A DNA stretch of 64,000 nucleotides. It comes from Aliiruegeria sabulilitoris. GTDB lineage: Bacteria > Pseudomonadota > Alphaproteobacteria > Rhodobacterales > Rhodobacteraceae. Within the stretch, counting starts at the first letter, position 1; each line of letters starts with the position of its first letter. Both the position numbers and the translations under genes were made by a program. The notes beneath the pieces were generated by a model, which searched no databases, was not told where the DNA came from, and worked only from the letters and a program-made list of their open reading frames with translations. Shown here one piece after another: positions 30,813 through 39,979 of this stretch. Where the stretch lies: NCBI RefSeq assembly GCF_001558155.1, contig NZ_LOAS01000009.1:62001-126000 (forward strand). The letters are read 5' to 3'.

Positions 30813-31529
30813 TCAGAAAACGAGGTGCCAGAGGATTGGCAGGAGCAGGGCGGTCGCCAGCGCGTTCAGCCCCATGGCGAGGCCGGCAAAGGCGCCTGCG
30901 GTCTCGTTGACCTGCAGCGCGCGGGCGGTGCCGATCCCGTGGCTGGCGGTGCCGATGGCAAGGCCGCGCGCGGGCCAGCCGCGAATGCGGGCGAGGTCGA
31001 GCAGCAGTGGGCCGAACATCGCACCAAGGATGCCGGTGACGATGACCAGCACTGCGGTGAGCGAGGGCAGGCCACCAAGCTCTTCGGCGATCGCCATGGC
31101 CACGGGGGCAGTGACGGATTTTGGAGCGATGGACGCCAGGATTTCGGAGCCTCCGCCCAAGGCGCGGGTGACGAGCACGGCCGAAACAATGGCCGTAAGA
31201 GAGCCGCAGAGCAGGCTGACAGTGATGGCCAAAGCGGAGGCGCGAACACGGTGCCACTGCCGATAGAGCGGGATGGCGAGGGAGACGGTGGCCGGGCCGA
31301 GCAGGAAATGGACGAATTGCGCCCCCTCGAAATAAGTGCCGTAGTCGGTGCCGGTCGCCACCAGAACGGCCACGACGATCAGCACCGCGCCAAGTACCGG
31401 GTTGAGCAGCGGATTGCGTCCGCCGCGCTCGAAAAGCCAAGAGGCCGCCTGGAAAGCCACCAGCGTCAAGGTCAGGTGAAAGAGCGGCGATGCGCTGAGA
31501 TAGACCCATGTTTCCTGAAGGTTATTCAT
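30813..31529 (-). CDS. lrgB: LrgB/CidB-family membrane protein
   Basis: A 238-residue inner-membrane protein with several hydrophobic helices, including the family segments GPATVSLAIPLYRQW, SIAPKSVTAPVAMAIAEELGG and IGTASHGIGTARALQV. LrgB/CidB proteins act with LrgA/CidA in control of murein hydrolysis, or as export systems for small acids (pyruvate, glycolate). The ATG overlaps the lrgA stop (ATGA). Which of the two roles applies here is open. Confidence 0.92.
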   Translation of the reverse strand: MNNLQETWVYLSASPLFHLTLTLVAFQAASWLFERGGRNPLLNPVLGAVLIVVAVLVATGTDYGTYFEGAQFVHFLLGPATVSLAIPLYRQWHRVRASALAITVSLLCGSLTAIVSAVLVTRALGGGSEILASIAPKSVTAPVAMAIAEELGGLPSLTAVLVIVTGILGAMFGPLLLDLARIRGWPARGLAIGTASHGIGTARALQVNETAGAFAGLAMGLNALATALLLPILWHLVF

Positions 31530-31870
31530 TGCGCGTCCCCCTTGGCGAGCCAGTGCATCATTGCCCCGGTGACGAGGATGGTGAGCAATGTGCTGACCAC
31601 GAGGCCGATGCCCAGCGGAAGCAGTGCGTCGCCCAGCAGTTGAAAATGCAGCATCACACCGGCGCCGGCCGGAACGAAGAGCAACGACATTGCGCGTTGC
31701 AGCCCGCCGGCCACGTCCCCCAGCCCTTCGGGGACGGCGCCGCGGCGCAGGAGCCAGACGAAAAGCAGGACCATGCCGAGAACCGGCCCAGGGATCGGAA
31801 GGGCCAAGGCCCCCACGGCCAACTCGCCGAGCAGTTGGCAGACGAAAATAAGTGTCAGATATCCCGGCAT
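31526..31870 (-). CDS. lrgA: LrgA/CidA-family holin-like protein
   Basis: A 114-residue protein with four membrane helices. Family segments are LIFVCQLLGELAVGALALPIPGPVLGM (in part) and SLLFVPAGAGVMLH. It is holin-like, and the partner of LrgB immediately downstream. It is divergent from the endolysin cassette, with 123 bases between the two starts. ATG 31870 (MPGYLTL) is preferred over in-frame upstream sequence, which is not hydrophobic. Confidence 0.9.
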   Translation of the reverse strand: MPGYLTLIFVCQLLGELAVGALALPIPGPVLGMVLLFVWLLRRGAVPEGLGDVAGGLQRAMSLLFVPAGAGVMLHFQLLGDALLPLGIGLVVSTLLTILVTGAMMHWLAKGDAQ

Positions 31871-31927
31871 ATTGTCTCCTGGTCGCATGGATGTCGTCCC
31901 GCGTTTCAAAGGTGGGCGAACGCAGTG

Positions 31928-31944
31928 GTTTACTCTTCTTAAAC
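31928..31944. promoter_or_regulatory. Dyad GTTTAC-N5-TTAAAC between lrgA and the endolysin gene
   Basis: Imperfect palindrome in the divergent promoter region. Its right arm contains a TTAA half-site of the kind bound by CtrA, but the spacing (TTTA-N6-TTAA) does not match the full CtrA consensus. The role is uncertain. Confidence 0.3.
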
Positions 31945-31993
31945 ACTTTGGCGCAGCTTTCGTCCTATCCAATTGTGCCGGGGAACAGGCTCC

Positions 31994-32605
31994 ATGAAAA
32001 ACATTGAGGCAATTGCACATGAAATCGTCGCCCGCGAGGGTGGCTTCGTGAATGATCCCGATGATCCGGGGGGCGCCACGAAATATGGCGTGACTATAGG
32101 CACCATGCGCCGGCTCGGCCTGGATCTCGACGGTGATGGACGGGTCACAGTGGCGGATGTCCGAAAACTGGATCGAAAAACCGCGGAAAACATCTTTATC
32201 GAGCACTACTTCCGTCGCCCGCGCATCTCCGATCTGCCCGAATGCCTGCATGCCAGTGTGTTCGACATGTATGTGAACGCAGGCTCCAACGCGGTGAAGA
32301 TCCTGCAACGACTGCTTTGCCAGATGGGCGAGGAGATCGCGGTGGACGGTGCTATCGGGCCGCAGACCCTCGCGGCGGCCGATACCGCCGCGCGGACGGC
32401 ACCGGAGCATCTGGCAGATGCGTACGGGATCGCCCGCCGGAACTATTACTACGCCTTGGCAGACCGCCGACCGTCGAGCCGGAAATATGCCCGCCGTCGC
32501 GATGGCGGCAAGGGCGGCTGGATCCGGCGGTCAGAGGAGTTCATCTCGCCACGGTTTCACCTGAGCGAGGGCGAACACAAGGAACGGGTGGCGCAATGGG
32601 GATGA
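31994..32605 (+). CDS. GH108 N-acetylmuramidase endolysin (GTA-lysis type)
   Basis: A 203-residue phage-type muramidase. The GH108 signature is REGGFVNDPDDPGGATKYG (residues 14-32) with probable catalytic Glu15; a peptidoglycan-binding-like second part carries VDGAIGPQTLAAAD. There is no Sec signal, so it needs a holin for access to murein, and a holin gene follows with overlap. In Rhodobacter capsulatus a GH108 endolysin and holin at a locus apart from the structural cluster release gene transfer agent particles; this pair is the likely counterpart. Confidence 0.88.
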   Translation: MKNIEAIAHEIVAREGGFVNDPDDPGGATKYGVTIGTMRRLGLDLDGDGRVTVADVRKLDRKTAENIFIEHYFRRPRISDLPECLHASVFDMYVNAGSNAVKILQRLLCQMGEEIAVDGAIGPQTLAAADTAARTAPEHLADAYGIARRNYYYALADRRPSSRKYARRRDGGKGGWIRRSEEFISPRFHLSEGEHKERVAQWG

Positions 32606-33165
32606 TCAACGAGCTGGTCTCGACCTTGTTCGGGAGCGGGCGGAATGTCGTGGTCGAAACGGTGGAGGTGTTTCGCGAGAACGCGGAAAATGGTGCGGAG
32701 CGGGACGCGGAACAGGTTCAGTCCGCGTTGAGCCAGTTCGCGGCGGAGTTTGCTCTGGAGCAGAGATCCACCTTTGACAAGGTGATCGATGGCCTGAACC
32801 GGGTTCCGCGCCCGGCGATGGCACTGGGCACTCTGGGCCTGTTCGTGTCGGCAATGGTCGATCCGATCTGGTTTGCCTCGCGCATGCAGGGTATCGCGCT
32901 GGTTCCGGAGCCGCTCTGGTGGCTTCTGGGGGCGATCGTCGGTTTCTATTTCGGCGCGCGCCACCAGGCAAAAGGGCAGGACTTTCAGCGCTCCATAGCA
33001 ACGACGCTGGCCCGGGCAGGGCAGGTGACGCAAGGCATCTCGGCACTTCGGGCGTTGCAATCGGGGTCGGGCGTGGAAGAGGCCCAGTCCGCCGAGACCA
33101 ATGTGATCGAGGGCAATTTCCCGGAAAATGCCGCGCTTGCGGAGTGGAAGAATGCCCATTCCTGA
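32596..33165 (+). CDS. Holin (3TM family), partner of the endolysin
   Basis: A 189-residue protein with a soluble N-terminal part (about 1-70, acidic and Gln-rich) and two clear hydrophobic segments (PAMALGTLGLFVSAMVDPIWF; LWWLLGAIVGFYFGA at about 108-122), ending in a charged tail. Position directly behind a signal-less muramidase, with a 10-base overlap, supports holin function: pore formation that lets the endolysin reach the wall. AAGGAACGG precedes ATG 32596; ATG 32602 is alternative. Confidence 0.8.
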   Translation: MGMINELVSTLFGSGRNVVVETVEVFRENAENGAERDAEQVQSALSQFAAEFALEQRSTFDKVIDGLNRVPRPAMALGTLGLFVSAMVDPIWFASRMQGIALVPEPLWWLLGAIVGFYFGARHQAKGQDFQRSIATTLARAGQVTQGISALRALQSGSGVEEAQSAETNVIEGNFPENAALAEWKNAHS

Positions 33166-33346
33166 CGACTTCTGGATCTCCCTGGCCACGGAGCACGGGC
33201 CGTGGGTGCTTCTGGTTTTCTACCTGCTGTTCCGGGACCATCAAAAGGATGATGCGACCCGGACCATCCTGAACCGCAATACCGAGATCATCGTGGAAAT
33301 CACCACCTTGATCCGTGAACGCCTGCCGCGTGACCGCGTGGGCTGA
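33152..33346 (+). CDS. Small single-span membrane protein of the lysis cassette
   Basis: 64 residues: MPIPDDFWISLATEHGPWVL with a hydrophobic segment VLLVFYLLF (about 19-27), then a charged C-terminal part with IIVEITTLIRERLPRDRVG. The topology resembles small phage holin/antiholin-like or spanin-adjacent proteins. The ATG lies 14 bases inside the holin gene, with GGAGTGGAAG upstream, so translation is coupled. No family recognised. Confidence 0.65.
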   Translation: MPIPDDFWISLATEHGPWVLLVFYLLFRDHQKDDATRTILNRNTEIIVEITTLIRERLPRDRVG

Positions 33347-33361
33347 GAGGAGACCGGGAAA

Positions 33362-33787
33362 GTGAAACAGGCCCTTTCGATTTATGTACTTGTCCTTGCG
33401 GGGACGCATTTGGCATTCCTGATGCAAGGTTATGTGGGGACGGCCGAGATCCTGTTCGGTGCGCTGACAATCATGGCGCTGATGATCTCCGCCATTTTCC
33501 TCTGGCTTTGGGGCATGCGGATGTCGCCGCTGTCGCTGGGAATGGCCTTCTCGTGGGCCGGATCGGCGATGGTCATGGGGTGGGGGTGGCTATCGGCACA
33601 GCTTGGGCGGCCGGCCTGGATGAACGAGAACGAGCTTTTGTTGTTGTTGATGGGGTTGCTGATGACCGGCGCGGTGTTGCATTTCGAGGTGCTGGAGACC
33701 TCCTTCGGCTATCGTCGCGGTGCTTTTCTTCTTCCGGTGGCGGGCGCTCTTCTGTTCTCGAGCCTGCTGCTGGCTCTGGTGGGGTGA
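33362..33787 (+). CDS. Four-helix membrane protein, unknown function
   Basis: 141 residues, almost entirely hydrophobic with about four membrane spans (residues about 5-25, 30-52, 58-75, 85-100 and a last segment near 120-140). GAGAGGAGACCGGGAAA lies before GTG 33362. It follows the small lysis-cassette gene by 15 bases and is probably in the same transcript. No catalytic motif seen. Confidence 0.65.
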   Translation: MKQALSIYVLVLAGTHLAFLMQGYVGTAEILFGALTIMALMISAIFLWLWGMRMSPLSLGMAFSWAGSAMVMGWGWLSAQLGRPAWMNENELLLLLMGLLMTGAVLHFEVLETSFGYRRGAFLLPVAGALLFSSLLLALVG

Positions 33788-33815
33788 GACGGCCGTGTCT
33801 GATGGAGGCGAAAGC

Positions 33816-33986
33816 ATGTTTTTCGGCCGCATGGCGGGCGCGCTTGGGCGGCTTGGCGCGGCGAGCTTCAAGCTTCTGAGAAAACTCCTTCTGGGGCGCC
33901 GCTTCATCCACTCGCTGGAGCAGAACCGGGAGGCGGCAGATCGTCTCGATACGGCGCTCAAGGAAATCTTTGAGCAGCCGAACTGA
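33816..33986 (+). CDS. Small basic protein at the end of the lysis cassette
   Basis: 56 residues: MFFGRMAGALGRLGAASFKL, then a basic KLLRKLLLGRRFIHSLEQN and an acidic end. It could form an amphipathic helix. GATGGAGGCGAAAGC gives a well-placed GGAGG before ATG 33816; a GTG at 33795 in frame is less likely. It lies 28 bases after the membrane protein gene. Function unknown. Confidence 0.55.
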   Translation: MFFGRMAGALGRLGAASFKLLRKLLLGRRFIHSLEQNREAADRLDTALKEIFEQPN

Positions 33987-34008
33987 CGCGCCGCTCTGCT
34001 GGAAACTG

Positions 34009-34035
34009 AAAAAGGCCGGGGATTTCCCCGGCCTT
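34009..34035 (-). terminator. Terminator of gltA
   Basis: Read on minus: GGCCGGGG, loop AAAT, CCCCGGCC, then TTTTT. It may also serve the convergent small-gene cassette, although the plus side has only a short T tract. Confidence 0.85.
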
Positions 34036-34058
34036 CTGCGTTTGGCTTATGACTGAGC

Positions 34059-35351
34059 TTAGCCGCGTTTGTCGACCGGAACGTAGTCGCGATGCGGCTC
34101 GCCGGTATAGAGCTGGCGCGGGCGGCCGATCTTGTGCTCCGGATCCGAGAGCTGCTCGTGCCACTGCGAGATCCAGCCGACGGTCCGCGACAGCGCGAAG
34201 ATCGGGGTGAACATCGAGGTCGGGAAACCCATCGCTTCGAGGATGATCCCCGAGTAGAAGTCCACGTTCGGGAACAGTTTCTTCTCGGAGAAATACGGGT
34301 CGGCGATGGCCTGCGCTTCCAGTTCCTTGGCGACCTGGAGCGTCGGGTTATCGTGAACCCCCAGCAGGTCGAGCACTTCGTCGGCCGACTCCTTCAACAC
34401 CTTGGCGCGCGGGTCGGTGTTCTTGTAGACGCGGTGGCCGAAGCCCATCAGGCGGAACGGGTCGTTCTTGTCCTTGGCGCGGGCGATGAACTCGGGGATC
34501 CGATCGACGGTACCGATTTCGCGCAGCATTTCAAGGCAGGCCTGGTTGGCGCCGCCATGTGCGGGACCCCAGAGACAGGCCGCGCCGGCTGCGATACAGG
34601 CGAACGGGTTTGCGCCCGAGGAAGACGCCAAGCGGACGGTCGAGGTCGACGCGTTCTGCTCGTGGTCGGCATGAAGCGTGAAGATCCGGTCCATGGCGCG
34701 GGCCAAGATCGGGTCGATCGCATAGTCTTCTGCCGGGACAGAGAAGCACATGTTGAGGAAGTTCGCCGCGTAACCCAGCTTGTTGTTGGGGTACACGAAG
34801 GGCTGCCCGATCGAGTACTTGTAGGCCCATGCCACGATGGTCGGCATCTTGGCGATCAGGCGGATCGAGGCGACCTCGCGCTGCCAGGGATCGGTGATGT
34901 CGGTAGAGTCGTGGTAGAAGGCCGACATCGCGCCCATCACGCCCACGATGATTGCCATCGGGTGCGCGTCGCGGCGGAAACCGCGATAGAAATAGGTCAT
35001 CTGGTCGTGCAGCATCGTGTGGCGTGTCACACGGGTCTCGAAATCTTCCATCTGTGCCCGGGTCGGCAGCTCTCCGTAGAGAAGCAGGTAGCAGACCTCG
35101 AGATAGTGGCTGTCCGCGGCCAACTGGTCGATCGGGTAGCCGCGGTGCAGCAATTCACCCTTTTCGCCATCGATGAAGGTGATGGTGGACTCGCAGGCCG
35201 AGGTCGAGGTGAAACCCGGGTCGTGGGTAAACACATCGCCTTGGGCGTAGAGTTTGCGGATGTCCAAAACGTCCGGACCCAGTGTGGGGGAATAAATCGG
35301 CAGTTCTAGCGTCTTGTCGTCGAACGTGAGCGTCGCTTTTCTTTCAGTCAT
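34059..35351 (-). CDS. gltA: Citrate synthase (type II)
   Basis: A 430-residue TCA-cycle enzyme condensing acetyl-CoA and oxaloacetate. Segments [29 protein letters not shown], and the active-site [16 protein letters not shown] and FGHRVYKN are present, giving the catalytic His and later Asp region. ATG 35351 (MTERKAT) has AGAGAGGG six bases upstream; ATG 35357 lies directly on it. Confidence 0.97.
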   Translation of the reverse strand: MTERKATLTFDDKTLELPIYSPTLGPDVLDIRKLYAQGDVFTHDPGFTSTSACESTITFIDGEKGELLHRGYPIDQLAADSHYLEVCYLLLYGELPTRAQMEDFETRVTRHTMLHDQMTYFYRGFRRDAHPMAIIVGVMGAMSAFYHDSTDITDPWQREVASIRLIAKMPTIVAWAYKYSIGQPFVYPNNKLGYAANFLNMCFSVPAEDYAIDPILARAMDRIFTLHADHEQNASTSTVRLASSSGANPFACIAAGAACLWGPAHGGANQACLEMLREIGTVDRIPEFIARAKDKNDPFRLMGFGHRVYKNTDPRAKVLKESADEVLDLLGVHDNPTLQVAKELEAQAIADPYFSEKKLFPNVDFYSGIILEAMGFPTSMFTPIFALSRTVGWISQWHEQLSDPEHKIGRPRQLYTGEPHRDYVPVDKRG

Positions 35352-35426
35352 TGACATCCCTCTCTGACTTCGCCCGGCCAAGTATTTCCTTGGTGGGCAC
35401 GGCTTTACCAAGTGCGGGCCGGTGGA

Positions 35427-36845
35427 TCACTCCCCCGCTCGGCCCGCGGCATCCTCTATACGGCCAAGGGTCTCCTCCCGACCGATCACGAGCATCATGT
35501 CGAAGACGCTCGGTGTCACCGTGCGCCCGGCGAGGGCGGCACGCAAGGGCTGAGCGATCTTGCCAAGCTTGAGTTCCTTGTCCTCCGCAAACCCGGCGAC
35601 GGCCTCCTCCAACCCATTGCGGGACCAGCTAGCATTTTGCAGGTGCGGCGTCAATTCTTCCAGTATACCACGGGATACCGGATCGAGGCTCTTCGCGGAT
35701 TTCGCATCGGGCTCAAAGGGGCGGTCTCCAAGAATGAAGTGTGCCTTTTCAAGGAGTTCTTCGAATGTCTTCGCGCGCTCCTTGAGGCAATACATTCCAC
35801 GAGACAGACCATCTTTCTTTTCTGCGGCAAGGTTTTCAGCGCCGATTGCGTCCAGATATGCGAGAATTTCGGTCACCAAATCGGAATCTTCTGCAGCTGC
35901 AATATGCTGTCCGCACAGATTCTCGAGTTTCTTGAAATCGAAGCGGGCTGCGGACTTGTTGATTCCGTCGAAGTCAAACCACTCAAGCGCCTGCGCATCG
36001 GTGAAGAACTCGTCATCGCCGTGGCTCCAGCCGAGCCGCGTGAGGTAATTGCGCATGCCGGCGGCCGGGTAGCCCATCTTCTGGTATTCTTCGACACCGG
36101 TCGCCCCGTGCCGCTTGGAGAGTTTCTTGCCGTCCGGCCCCAGGATCAGTGGGATATGCGCGTAGACGGGCAACTCCCAGCCCATGGCGGCATAGATCAG
36201 CGACTGGCGCGCGGCATTGGCCAGGTGGTCATCGCCCCGGATGACATGGGTGACGCCCATATCAACGTCATCGACAACCACGGCGAGCATATAGGTCGGC
36301 GTGCCGTCCGAACGCAGCAGGATCATGTCGTCCAACTCGGCGTTCTTGAAGGTCACCTTGCCCTGCACCTGATCGTCGATCACCGTCGTGCCCTCGCTCG
36401 GCGCCTTGATGCGCACGACATAGGGCGCGTCCGGGAAGGCGGTCGGGTCGGAATCCCGCCAGGGCGAGCGGAAAAGGGTGGATTTGCCCTCGGCGCGGGC
36501 CGCCTCGCGGAAAGCCGCGATTTCTTCTTGCGTGGAGAAGCATTTGTAGGCACCGCCGTTCTCAAGCAACGTATGTGCCACTTCCGCGTGGCGCTCGACG
36601 CGCTCGAACTGGCTCACGGCATCGCCATCCCAGTCCAGCCCAAGCCAGCGCATTCCCGCCAGAATCGCATCCGTGGCTTCCGGCGTGGAGCGCTCACGGT
36701 CGGTATCCTCGATCCGCAGCAGAAATTTCCCACCGCGCCCGCGCGCGTAGAGCCAGTTGAACAGCGCCGTGCGGGCCGTGCCGATATGCATGAAGCCCGT
36801 TGGCGAGGGAGCGATGCGGGTGACTACCTGTTTGGCTTCAGCCAT
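35427..36845 (-). CDS. gltX: Glutamyl-tRNA synthetase
   Basis: A 472-residue class I aminoacyl-tRNA synthetase. The HIGH-type motif lies in [15 protein letters not shown] (residues 12-26) and the KMSKS-type motif is KKLSKRHGA. The C-terminal anticodon-binding region is complete. ATG 36845 follows AGGATTC; the frame continues open upstream, but the stretch is not family-like. In an organism with GatCAB (1-1191), this enzyme may also charge tRNA(Gln), or a second GltX may exist elsewhere; the sequence cannot decide. Confidence 0.96.
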   Translation of the reverse strand: MAEAKQVVTRIAPSPTGFMHIGTARTALFNWLYARGRGGKFLLRIEDTDRERSTPEATDAILAGMRWLGLDWDGDAVSQFERVERHAEVAHTLLENGGAYKCFSTQEEIAAFREAARAEGKSTLFRSPWRDSDPTAFPDAPYVVRIKAPSEGTTVIDDQVQGKVTFKNAELDDMILLRSDGTPTYMLAVVVDDVDMGVTHVIRGDDHLANAARQSLIYAAMGWELPVYAHIPLILGPDGKKLSKRHGATGVEEYQKMGYPAAGMRNYLTRLGWSHGDDEFFTDAQALEWFDFDGINKSAARFDFKKLENLCGQHIAAAEDSDLVTEILAYLDAIGAENLAAEKKDGLSRGMYCLKERAKTFEELLEKAHFILGDRPFEPDAKSAKSLDPVSRGILEELTPHLQNASWSRNGLEEAVAGFAEDKELKLGKIAQPLRAALAGRTVTPSVFDMMLVIGREETLGRIEDAAGRAGE

Positions 36846-37086
36846 GAATCCTGTCTGCCTTTCGATCGGTCGGGCGTTCAAGTTTCTGAAGTTGCAGGAT
36901 GAATCCGGCTTCGTTCCTCGCGCCCATGTCTCTTGGTCGAGCAAGCTATAATCGCTTGGCATGTCGAAGGAAAGAGCGCCGGTCGTCACAGATTTCCTTC
37001 CCTTCGCGCGGGTGCCGGACATGACGGACGGGCGCCGGAGAATGGTGTTAATCCTTTGGTAACCGTGATCGCCCAAGGGTGGGGCG

Positions 37087-39177
37087 ATGTATGCGGAACC
37101 CTTGCCCGGGGCGCTGTCTGACCGCCCGGCAGCCACGCGGCTGCGGATCTCCGGGGCGCTTCTGGCGCAACGGGGGCACCTGCTGCTTTGGGTGCCGATC
37201 TGTCTCTCCATCGGGATCGGCACGTGGTTTTCACTTCCCAACGAGCCTTCGAGCGGAGTCTACTGGGTCTGCGGTGCATTGGCCGTAGGACTTGCGGGCC
37301 TCGGTTTGCGCAGCGGCGAGCTCGTCGCGCCGGTCTTCTGGGGCGCGACCCTGATCCTGATCGGGGTGCTTCTGGCCGGAGCGCGGGCGCATTCTGTGAC
37401 CGCACCTGTGCTGGGGTTCCGTTATTACGGCCCCATTGAGGGCCGGATCGTCGATATCGACCGCTCCTCCTCGGACAAGCTGCGTTTGACGCTCGACAAT
37501 GTTGTGCTGGAAGACATTCGCCCCGAACGCGTTCCGACACGGGTGCGGGTGTCTCTGCATGGCGACGGTCCGCATGTCGCGCCCGAGCCGGGACTAACCG
37601 TCATCCTGACCGGCCACCTGTCTGCGCCCAACGGGCCGGTCGAACCCGGTGGTTTCGAATTCCGCCGATTGGCATGGTTCGAACGACTCGGGGCGGTCGG
37701 CTACTCGCGGACGCCGGTCCTGGCGCTTATGCCCGCCGACGACGGGCGGGCTGGCCTTTCGGTGTTTCGCCTGCGGATCGTCATCAGCGAATGGGTGCAG
37801 GCGCGTATTCCCGGCGCGGCCGGTGCCTTTGCGGCGGTCATCCTGACCGGGGACCGCTCCGCGATGCCGCGTGAAAGCGTCGAGGCGCTGCGTGCGACAA
37901 ACATGGCGCACCTGCTTGCCATATCCGGACTGCATATGGGGCTGCTGACCGGGGTGGTCTTTTCGGCGCTGCGTGCGGGGATGGCGCTTTTCCCATGGTT
38001 CGCCTTGCGTTACCCGACCCGGAAATTCGCCGCAATCGGCGCGCTTCTGGCCGGGGCGGCCTATCTGGCGCTCTCCGGCGGGGCGGTTTCGACCGAACGG
38101 GCCTTCATCATGGTCTCCGTGATGCTTGTGGCGGTGCTGCTGGAGCGGCGGGCGATTTCGCTGCGCTCCGTGGCGATCGCGGCGAGCCTGATCCTCGTTT
38201 TGGCGCCTGAAGCGTTGTTCGGCGCCGGCTTCCAGATGTCCTTTGCCGCAACGACCGCGCTTGTCGCCGTCTTTGGCCTGTTGCGCGACTATCGGGACCG
38301 GTTGCCAAGGCTGCCGCGTTGGCTGGCCCCGATATTGGCGGTGGTGCTCTCCTCGGCCGTGGCCGGCGCCGCGACAGCACCTTTCGGGGCCGCGCATTTC
38401 AATCGGATCGCCGATTATGGGTTGATCGCGAACCTGCTTTCGGTGCCCCTGATGGGGGCGCTCATCATGCCCGCCGCGGTTGCAGTCGCACTATTGGGGC
38501 CACTTGGGCTGGCATGGTTGCCGTTGCAGGTCATGCGCTACGGTTTGGAGTGGATCCTGCTGGTGGCCGACAGGATTGCCGGCATCGAGGGAGCCGTAAC
38601 CTATGTCATTGCGCCCGGCCCCTGGGTGCTGCCAAGCCTCAGCCTCGGGTTTCTTCTGCTCATCATCTGGCGTGGAGCCGGACGGTGGCTCGGGCTGTGT
38701 CCGATCCTGGCCGCGGTCTTTCTTTGGTTTCAGGCGGAACGGCCGCCGATCCTGATCGCGGATACGGGTGGGCTTGTCGGTGTCATGGGCGAGGGCGGCC
38801 GGGTCCTTTCCAAACCGCGCGGCGACGGGTTCGCGGCCGGAAACTGGCTCGAAAACGATGGAGACGGCGCGGATCAGGAGCAGGCCGCCGCACGAGAGGG
38901 TGTCTCCGGTCCACGCGGCACGCGGTATTTGGAGGTCACAGGCACCCGCATCCTGGCCTTGTCAGGTGTGAAGGCGGCCGAAGCCTTCAGCGGACGTTGC
39001 GAAGCCGACGTGATCGTCTCCAACAAGCCACTGGCAGACCGTCCGTCAGGCAGCTGTCTTGCGTTCGATGCAGCATCGCTGCGCGAAAGCGGCGCGGTGG
39101 CGATCTGGATGAGGTCCGACGGGCTGCACGTGGAGACGGTCGCAGAAACATCCGGTCAGCGGCTCTGGACCCGCTGA
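37087..39177 (+). CDS. comEC: ComEC/Rec2 DNA-uptake channel
   Basis: A 696-residue inner-membrane protein: DUF4131-like N-terminus (about 30-190), the ComEC channel domain with many helices ([18 protein letters not shown] at about 274-291; [10 protein letters not shown]-like [16 protein letters not shown]), and a short C-terminal soluble part (about 560-696). The beta-lactamase-like domain of Bacillus ComEC is absent as such. It transports single-stranded DNA into the cytosol. In Rhodobacter capsulatus ComEC is required for GTA recipient capability. GGGTGGGGCG precedes ATG 37087. Confidence 0.9.
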   Translation: MYAEPLPGALSDRPAATRLRISGALLAQRGHLLLWVPICLSIGIGTWFSLPNEPSSGVYWVCGALAVGLAGLGLRSGELVAPVFWGATLILIGVLLAGARAHSVTAPVLGFRYYGPIEGRIVDIDRSSSDKLRLTLDNVVLEDIRPERVPTRVRVSLHGDGPHVAPEPGLTVILTGHLSAPNGPVEPGGFEFRRLAWFERLGAVGYSRTPVLALMPADDGRAGLSVFRLRIVISEWVQARIPGAAGAFAAVILTGDRSAMPRESVEALRATNMAHLLAISGLHMGLLTGVVFSALRAGMALFPWFALRYPTRKFAAIGALLAGAAYLALSGGAVSTERAFIMVSVMLVAVLLERRAISLRSVAIAASLILVLAPEALFGAGFQMSFAATTALVAVFGLLRDYRDRLPRLPRWLAPILAVVLSSAVAGAATAPFGAAHFNRIADYGLIANLLSVPLMGALIMPAAVAVALLGPLGLAWLPLQVMRYGLEWILLVADRIAGIEGAVTYVIAPGPWVLPSLSLGFLLLIIWRGAGRWLGLCPILAAVFLWFQAERPPILIADTGGLVGVMGEGGRVLSKPRGDGFAAGNWLENDGDGADQEQAAAREGVSGPRGTRYLEVTGTRILALSGVKAAEAFSGRCEADVIVSNKPLADRPSGSCLAFDAASLRESGAVAIWMRSDGLHVETVAETSGQRLWTR

Positions 39178-39188
39178 CCCCCCGATGG

Positions 39189-39887
39189 TCAGTTCAGATA
39201 GCTGCGGATCAGCCCAACCAGTCGGCCCTGAACCTTCACCTGATCGTCGCGCAGAATGCGCGGCTCATAGGCCGGGTTGGCGGCTTCGAGCGCGATCATC
39301 TTGCCCTTGCGGCGGAAACGCTTCAGCGTCGCTTCGCTGGACTCAACCACCAGCGCAACCACGATGTCGCCATCGTCTGCCGTGCTCTGTTCGCGGATCA
39401 CGACGATGTCGCCATCGTTGATGCCGGCATCGATCATCGAGTCCCCGCGTACTTCGAGCGCGTAATGCTTGCCGGCACCGACCATCTGTCCCGGCACGGC
39501 AACGGTATGACTGATCTGGCTGATGGCCTCGATCGGAACACCGGCCGCGATCCGGCCCATCACCGGAAGCTCGGTCGCGTGCACCTTGACCGGCATCGCG
39601 CCGCTCGGTGCGTGTCCGCTATCGGGCAGGTCTCCGTCGATCACGGTTGGGGTAAAGCCCTTGGCCAGCATCGAATCCGGCAGCTTCACGATCTCGATGG
39701 CCCGCGCCCGGTGTGCGAGGCGACGGATGAACCCCCGTTCTTCCAGCGCGGTGATGAGGCGGTGAATGCCGGACTTGGAACGCAGGTCCAGCGCGTCCTT
39801 CATCTCGTCGAAGGAAGGCGGCACGCCGTCACGCTGCACGCGCTTGTGGATGAACTCCAGAAGATCGAGTTGTTTCTTCGTCAGCAT
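39189..39887 (-). CDS. lexA: SOS repressor LexA
   Basis: A 232-residue repressor: winged [23 protein letters not shown], then [18 protein letters not shown] (about 38-55), and a C-terminal S24 autoprotease domain. The cleavage bond is Ala115-Gly116 in [10 protein letters not shown], with catalytic Ser150 ([10 protein letters not shown]) and Lys189 (SEATLKRF). GAGGG precedes ATG 39887. A GTTC-N7-GTTC operator 55 bases upstream marks SOS autoregulation. Convergent with comEC. Confidence 0.97.
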   Translation of the reverse strand: MLTKKQLDLLEFIHKRVQRDGVPPSFDEMKDALDLRSKSGIHRLITALEERGFIRRLAHRARAIEIVKLPDSMLAKGFTPTVIDGDLPDSGHAPSGAMPVKVHATELPVMGRIAAGVPIEAISQISHTVAVPGQMVGAGKHYALEVRGDSMIDAGINDGDIVVIREQSTADDGDIVVALVVESSEATLKRFRRKGKMIALEAANPAYEPRILRDDQVKVQGRLVGLIRSYLN

Positions 39888-39941
39888 GGCAGGCCCTCGT
39901 TCGGTTCCCAACAGGCGCGGAATGACGCGCGTTTACGGGAT

Positions 39942-39956
39942 GTTCTGCCAGTGTTC
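39942..39956. promoter_or_regulatory. LexA (SOS) operator upstream of lexA
   Basis: GTTCTGCCAGTGTTC on plus, an exact GTTC-N7-GTTC, the alphaproteobacterial LexA box. It lies in the 92-base gap between moeA and lexA, so lexA has its own promoter although it follows the mo/trp operon. Confidence 0.85.
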
Positions 39957-39979
39957 ACGTTTTGTGTCAACCGTCCCGC

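Noticed and set aside
31929-31942. CtrA site before the endolysin gene
   Set aside because: Spacing of the half-sites is TTTA-N6-TTAA, not TTAA-N7-TTAA; kept only as a dyad of unknown role.
30813-31946. A single long minus-strand frame joining lrgA and lrgB regions
   Set aside because: The N-terminal part is lrgA read out of frame; lrgA and lrgB are separate genes overlapping by ATGA.
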